A DNA stretch of 27,200 nucleotides from a virus. The position numbers and the translations under genes are program-made. Location of the stretch: IMG/VR virus record IMGVR_UViG_3300010150_000124, positions 1 to 27,200 of that record, one strand, 5' to 3'. Positions 23,713-27,200 of the stretch are shown here, one piece after another. A model generated the notes under the pieces. The model was not told the origin of the DNA. It did not search any database and saw nothing but the letters and a program-made list of their open reading frames with translations. The stretch's first letter is position 1, and the number at the start of each line of letters is the position of its first letter.

Positions 23713-24617
23713 TGGCTAAATTTAATTTAGATAATTACGAAACAGTAGAAGAAAGATTAAAAAAGTTTTGGAAAGATAATCCAAATGGTAGGGTAGAAAC
23801 AGAAGTTGTACACATAACAGATGATGGAAAATGTGTAACAATTAAATCTGCTATCTACAAAGATATTAATGACACGCATCCAGTAGCAACTGGGATTGCA
23901 CAAGAAACTAAAGGGCAAGGTGGATTTGCTAACGCAGATGCCTGGATGGAGAACTGCGAAACGAGTTCATTAGGAAGAAGTCTTAGTAACTGGATGTATC
24001 AAGGTGCAAACAAACCCAGACCAAGCAAAGAAGAGATGTCTAAGGTAGGTAACCAAGATAAAGTACAGGTTACTAAGGTTGACAATCGTAAGAAAGAAAA
24101 CAAACCTAGTGATGAGAGCCTGTCTAGTTTAGAAGAAGCTAAGGCAAAGTTTGATGAAGACATTGGAGTGAACAAAGAAGTATCATCTAACAACGCAAGT
24201 CAAATAGCCAAGCTAATTGCAGGATGGGGATTACCTAAAGCTACAGAAGATGAAGTAAAGAAAAAATCTTTTAATGAATTTATTGGAGCAGGACACAGTA
24301 AAGATGTAGAGAGTTGGGATAACGATACCATTGGAGCGTACTTAGATTTGTTTGAATCTATTGCAAACGAGCAACCTAAACCTTCTGATGTAAAGATTGT
24401 TGAGGATGTATTTGGAGAAGTCAAGGACTTAACTAAAGCCTGTCCAGAGTGTGGTGCCACTGAGTGGATAGAGGACAATAGACAAAAGAAACAGGATGAC
24501 CCAGACAAGTATGGCAAGATACCAAGTTGGAGTTGTAACAAGTATCCAGCTGGTGGTAAGCATGGTTGTGGCTGGACTGGTTGGGGCGACACTGATTGCC
24601 CAACAGAATGGCTTTAG
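23712..24617 (+). CDS. ERF/Rad52-like single-strand annealing protein with C-terminal zinc ribbon
   Basis: The 301-aa product begins with YETVEERLKKFWKDNPNGRV, then VTIKSAIYKD and the diagnostic WMENCETSSLGRSLSNWMYQ (residues about 78-97). I associate this layout with phage single-strand annealing (ERF-type) proteins, which pair complementary strands in recombination. After a charged linker (110-160) comes a helical domain (160-235), then a Cys-rich end: CPEC (Cys244, Cys247), Cys275 and a CGW motif (Cys286), probably a zinc ribbon. The next two genes encode an SSB-tailed protein and a nuclease, which supports a recombination role. Confidence 0.8.
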   Translation: MAKFNLDNYETVEERLKKFWKDNPNGRVETEVVHITDDGKCVTIKSAIYKDINDTHPVATGIAQETKGQGGFANADAWMENCETSSLGRSLSNWMYQGANKPRPSKEEMSKVGNQDKVQVTKVDNRKKENKPSDESLSSLEEAKAKFDEDIGVNKEVSSNNASQIAKLIAGWGLPKATEDEVKKKSFNEFIGAGHSKDVESWDNDTIGAYLDLFESIANEQPKPSDVKIVEDVFGEVKDLTKACPECGATEWIEDNRQKKQDDPDKYGKIPSWSCNKYPAGGKHGCGWTGWGDTDCPTEWL

Positions 24618-24904
24618 AAGATAACAATATATCAATTAATCTGGATAAGTTAAAAGACAAGTTAAAGAAACGCTATCCAGATTATAACTTTGATATAACA
24701 CCAGAGCCAGATACACGACACAAGTCTCCATTCATTTGTAAAGACAATGATATATTTTATACAGATGCAGAGGGTAATAAGTATTGTGGAGCAAGATACA
24801 AGCATGTAGAAGATGACAATATTTATAGGTGGGAATACAAAGTTTGTCATGCACTGGTAGAAAAAGCAGACCAAGGTGCAGACCAAGATGAACTCCCATT
24901 TTAA
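24608..24904 (+). CDS. 98-aa protein with SSB-type acidic C-terminal tip
   Basis: ATG 24608 overlaps the end of the annealing protein gene by 10 bases; a TTG at 24596 is an alternative start. The product starts MALEDNNISINLDKLKDKLK, has a beta-rich middle with two Cys (ICKDNDIFYTDAEGNKYCGA), and ends DQGADQDELPF. The last residues match the acidic tip (D-x-L/I-P-F) by which single-strand binding proteins recruit repair enzymes. I see no clear full-length OB fold, and the protein is shorter than typical SSB (about 110-180 aa). It may be a divergent SSB or a partner that mimics its tip. Confidence 0.65.
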   Translation: MALEDNNISINLDKLKDKLKKRYPDYNFDITPEPDTRHKSPFICKDNDIFYTDAEGNKYCGARYKHVEDDNIYRWEYKVCHALVEKADQGADQDELPF

Positions 24905-25391
24905 AATGGAACAAAGCGATAGACCATATCAAGATAGAGTTAAAGATAAAGTAGGCAAAGAAGCAGAAGATAACTTTGAAATCTATCTAACACAACTAGG
25001 GTTAGTCAAACAAAAACAATGGATGAAGACTGGCACTAGCCCATGGGAACATGAGATGCCACTGTTCTGGTTGTACACATTCATAGCAGTTAACCCAGAC
25101 TACCTAGTGTACATACAAAACGAACTACGATTGTGTGAAGTTAAAGGTACAACTAAGTTAAAGCTAGATGACTACCAAAAGCTATATCAAATGCACGAAA
25201 AGACTAGGCTGTTTAAACAAGTAGATGTTGGTATATATTATTACAACAGTTTCTATAAAGGTTTTAAATGGATACCATTTGTTCAAGTACAAAAAATGTG
25301 GAACGAAATGAAACACTGGGGAACATATCCTGAAAAAGATTTCCAAGGTAATCCTAAACTGTTTAAACAACTACCCTTTAATAGTTTATAA
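24888..25391 (+). CDS. PD-(D/E)XK family nuclease
   Basis: The 167-aa product contains NPDYLVYIQNELRLCEVKGT, in which PD (residues about 70-71) and E-V-K (about 84-86) form the PD-(D/E)XK catalytic core, with an upstream Glu-rich helix (GKEAEDNFEIYLTQLG) as usual for Holliday-junction resolvase or recombination nucleases. ATG 24888 is chosen; ATG 24906, just after the previous stop, is possible and neither has a good ribosome-binding site. Two in-frame GTTTAAAC copies (25211, 25361) are read as LFKQ. It follows the annealing and SSB-tip proteins, which suggests an exonuclease or resolvase in the same pathway. Confidence 0.75.
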   Translation: MNSHFKMEQSDRPYQDRVKDKVGKEAEDNFEIYLTQLGLVKQKQWMKTGTSPWEHEMPLFWLYTFIAVNPDYLVYIQNELRLCEVKGTTKLKLDDYQKLYQMHEKTRLFKQVDVGIYYYNSFYKGFKWIPFVQVQKMWNEMKHWGTYPEKDFQGNPKLFKQLPFNSL

Positions 25392-26558
25392 AGGGCAATA
25401 ATTATCCCACCCTTTGTCACTTATAGTGAAAGTCAGGACTCCAGGGTGTGACCATAGTCCAGTTTGTGCAGTAAAGTCTATGCTCTGGTCTATTGATGGT
25501 GCTTGAAACCAAGTTCTATCACCTTGTTGTTTCATTCTTAGGTGATGGTAATGAGCAGTTACTAAAATCTCTGCATCTCCTACTGGTAGCCACCCATACA
25601 TTTGACCTTTCCACCACTTCTCAATCTTAGCTTCTGCGTTGCCACCTCCACCACCTGTCATGTGACCATGTGTAAAGGCAACTGTCTTACCTTTTACCAT
25701 TATCGTTTGGTGAAAGCCAGAAGGAACATTTACTTCTACCTTCTTATATCTCTCTGGGTTAGCCTTCATAATTTCTTCACATATTTGTAAGTGCATTGTG
25801 TCAGAGTTATCAAGTCTTGATGTAGCAACCTGACCTTTACTTGTTCTTGACATCTCACCATGATTACCAGGAACACCTGCCAAGATTAACTTAGGTGCAT
25901 GAGGTAGGAAGGTGTCAATAGTTTTCATTATCATTGACCTTGCTAATGCGTATTGCTCAATCAGTGAGAGAGAAACATTGTGTGGTTGACTCTCGTAAAA
26001 AAATGGCGTACAGTTTTCTGTGAGGTCACCTAAACCTACCATATAGATTTCATCTATTTGTACTCCAAGTTTACGCAGGTCTTTAATCCTGTTCACACCA
26101 TCTTGTAATGCCCTATCGTATCTCTTGATTGTGTTCTCAACTCCATAGTCCTTCTTCCCCAGTTGCCAGTCACTCATAAACCACATGAATGCTGTGTCAC
26201 CTGGGTTAAACTTCTTAGTTATAGGTGGTTTTTTCTTAGCTTGTTTAAACAAGGCTTGAAAATATTTGTCATGCCCTGGTTTTTTCTTTTTAACTATGCC
26301 TTTAAACGCATAAAAGGTTTCTGTTTTACCACCTTTAAGTTGTACATTCCAACTAGAAGCACGAACACTACCTTCTATCTGGTAATGTTGAGGGTCAAAT
26401 CCCCATTCTCTAAGTATAGAATCTAGTTTGTTTCTGTAGTGTGGGTCTGTTCCAACATGTGTGATTTCACCCATGCCAGTTTGTTCATTGACTTCTAATC
26501 CTGGTTGCCACCCAGTTTTATAGAAATTGTTTCCCCATTCTTCTGGTACTTTAGGCAT
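25386..26558 (-). CDS. Calcineurin-like metallophosphoesterase
   Basis: The 390-aa product has the family motifs in order: FMSDWQLG (Asp130), VGLGDLTE (Asp178), GVPGNHGE (residues about 228-235), FTHGHM (295-300) and TAHYHHLR (334-341). These bind two metals and cleave phosphodiester or phosphomonoester bonds. An N-terminal 115 residues of unclear fold come first. In phages such enzymes are often placed near DNA metabolism genes and compared with Mre11/SbcD, but the SMC-like partner is not seen here. ATG 26558 has GGAGG. It converges on the nuclease gene with a 6-base overlap within TTTATAAA. One GTTTAAAC (26243) is read as ALFKQA. Confidence 0.9.
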   Translation of the reverse strand: MPKVPEEWGNNFYKTGWQPGLEVNEQTGMGEITHVGTDPHYRNKLDSILREWGFDPQHYQIEGSVRASSWNVQLKGGKTETFYAFKGIVKKKKPGHDKYFQALFKQAKKKPPITKKFNPGDTAFMWFMSDWQLGKKDYGVENTIKRYDRALQDGVNRIKDLRKLGVQIDEIYMVGLGDLTENCTPFFYESQPHNVSLSLIEQYALARSMIMKTIDTFLPHAPKLILAGVPGNHGEMSRTSKGQVATSRLDNSDTMHLQICEEIMKANPERYKKVEVNVPSGFHQTIMVKGKTVAFTHGHMTGGGGGNAEAKIEKWWKGQMYGWLPVGDAEILVTAHYHHLRMKQQGDRTWFQAPSIDQSIDFTAQTGLWSHPGVLTFTISDKGWDNYCPL

Positions 26559-26612
26559 TCTATCCTCCTTTGCCCTGTTAATCTCAGTATACAGGGGTAG
26601 TGTGATAGTTTT
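26559..26612 (-). promoter_or_regulatory. Spacer between holin and phosphoesterase with hairpin and candidate -10
   Basis: The spacer holds CCCTGT/ACAGGG arms (26573-26596, 12-base loop), within which the minus strand reads TGTATACT, a possible -10 box for separate phosphoesterase transcription. The GGAGG ribosome-binding site follows. No convincing -35 was found. Confidence 0.3.
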
Positions 26613-26801
26613 TTATTTAGATATTTTTTTCTTTGCGAACTCTTTGACTACTACTAATGCAGAAGAACCACCTGCGATTGCAGCTAATTGTAAAGCGTTA
26701 GCATCAACACCAACTAAAGGTGAGATAGTTAAAGCACCTATAAATGCTTCAATAAATGTCCAAACAGTTTTCTCAATCATTGATTTTATATCATCATTCA
26801 T
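26613..26801 (-). CDS. Holin (r1t-like, two membrane spans)
   Basis: The 62-aa product has a short charged N-terminus, a first hydrophobic stretch (WTFIEAFIGALTISPLVGV), a short turn (DANALQ), a second one (LAAIAGGSSALVVVKEFA), and a Lys-rich end (KKKISK). This is the layout of small r1t-type phage holins, which open the inner membrane at lysis. ATG overlaps the stop of the endolysin gene (ATGA), so the two form the usual lysis cassette. Confidence 0.8.
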   Translation of the reverse strand: MNDDIKSMIEKTVWTFIEAFIGALTISPLVGVDANALQLAAIAGGSSALVVVKEFAKKKISK

Positions 26802-27200
26802 TGTATTAATTTTCCTAACTTTAATTTTCTTTCTATACTCTCTAGTTTAGTAAAGATGTCATCAAGTTTCTTCTCAAAACTATTTGGTATGTATATATCT
26901 GATGATGAAGCATTAGATATTACAGGTGTTTTTTCTTCTATAATCCATTGTCTCCACGCATCACCTGGACATTGTGTTTGTTTAAACGAGGAGTGTGGTT
27001 TTAATTCTCCACCTACCTGTTCATAGAGCCACTTGACAGATTGAATAGCTTTATCTGAAGGTTTGTTGGTAGGCTCTGAGCCACCAAGCCAACACACAGC
27101 AACATAATGCTTATTATTGTAGTTAATTTCTTCACGATTGTTACCTCCTTGGGCTGCACTTCTGTTTCCAAATCCTCGTCCTTCATAAATTTGTCCTGTA
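26798..27200 (-). CDS. N-acetylmuramoyl-L-alanine amidase endolysin, 5' end cut by window edge
   Basis: The frame is open to the right edge, so the N-terminus is missing; 133 complete codons are visible. The visible start GQIYEGRGFGNRSAAQGGNN, then KHYVAVCWLGGSEPTNKPSD and QTQCPGDAWRQW, match the second half of the amidase_2 (PGRP-like) fold. The CPG with preceding polar residues is the last part of the zinc site; the first His ligands would lie off the edge. The C-terminus is a linker plus a coiled-coil helix (FEKKLDDIFTKLESIERKLK), perhaps for cell-wall binding or multimerisation. It cleaves the bond between glycan and peptide of the cell wall at lysis. One GTTTAAAC (26980) lies in it. The holin gene follows. 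Confidence 0.85.
   Translation of the reverse strand, partial: TGQIYEGRGFGNRSAAQGGNNREEINYNNKHYVAVCWLGGSEPTNKPSDKAIQSVKWLYEQVGGELKPHSSFKQTQCPGDAWRQWIIEEKTPVISNASSSDIYIPNSFEKKLDDIFTKLESIERKLKLGKLIQ

Larger units (their letters stand above)
18356..26987. repeat. Iterated palindrome GTTTAAAC (19 copies in this span)
   Basis: By eye, copies begin at 18356, 18518, 19037, 19518, 19834, 20032, 20059, 20521, 20841, 21277, 21724, 21903, 22709, 22976, 23335, 25211, 25361, 26243 and 26980. Six more lie in the late arm: 1167, 1886, 4829, 8883, 10531 and 15948. Most early copies read T-GTTTAAAC-AA, often with AAGG. About half are intergenic or overlap stop codons. With about 35% GC (an eye estimate), roughly one copy would be expected in the whole window by chance. 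Confidence 0.85.

Noticed and set aside
24429-24932. Several minus-strand frames opposite the recombination cluster
   Set aside because: They are shadows of well-supported plus-strand genes, lacking ribosome-binding sites and recognisable motifs.
1-27200. A CRISPR array, integrase or insertion sequence
   Set aside because: The only iterated word is an 8-bp palindrome at irregular spacing; no direct-repeat/spacer pattern, recombinase catalytic motif or transposase was seen.

Overview
This window looks like part of a tailed double-stranded DNA phage (Caudoviricetes) with a low-GC genome, probably marine. It carries a large terminase subunit, a probable portal, virion proteins, an endolysin-holin pair, and a compact early region of recombination genes and many micro-genes. 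No ribosomal, tRNA or host metabolic gene was seen. The host cannot be read from the sequence. The annealing protein (motif ENCETSSLGRS) and the small IQDIFPE/HPECF zinc protein resemble proteins I associate with actinobacterial phages, and the Lys-rich and RYWSCKMW-type small proteins resemble ones from marine phage contigs, so a low-GC marine actinobacterium is one possible but unproven host.

Layout. Minus strand, 17247 to 1: the late (virion) operon. In transcription order it has a 23-aa Lys-rich protein, an 85-aa RYWSCKMW protein, a 46-aa basic protein, a 32-aa zinc ribbon, large terminase, portal, two small proteins, a 2282-aa virion protein, a 338-aa protein, a 286-aa lysozyme/transglycosylase-like protein, a 36-aa protein, a 968-aa multidomain protein with an HPr-like insert, and a Pro/Thr-rich protein that runs off the left edge. 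Genes are joined by TAATG, ATGA or few-base junctions. No recognisable major capsid gene is visible, so capsid and tail genes presumably lie beyond position 1.

17250-18632: a regulatory region with two 34-35 aa zinc-finger genes on the minus strand, a dense run of hairpins, a strong leftward terminator or structured RNA at 17845-17910, and candidate operators and promoters.

Plus strand, 18633-25391: the early region. It holds a 129-aa unknown, a SprT-like zinc protease, a 310-aa unknown, about ten micro-genes (coiled-coil, single-membrane-span, zinc-ribbon, HTH), then a recombination cluster: annealing protein with a zinc ribbon, a small protein with an SSB-type acidic tip, and a PD-(D/E)XK nuclease. 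Minus strand, 27200-25386: partial amidase endolysin, holin, and a calcineurin-like phosphoesterase that converges on the nuclease.

The most striking feature is an iterated 8-bp palindrome, GTTTAAAC. I count 25 copies by eye, 19 of them between 18356 and 26987. It occurs both between genes (next to hairpins and ribosome-binding sites) and inside genes (often read as Phe-Lys-Gln). Its usual flanks (T before, AA(GG) after) point with the direction of transcription in both arms, which suggests a phage-wide recognition or control sequence.
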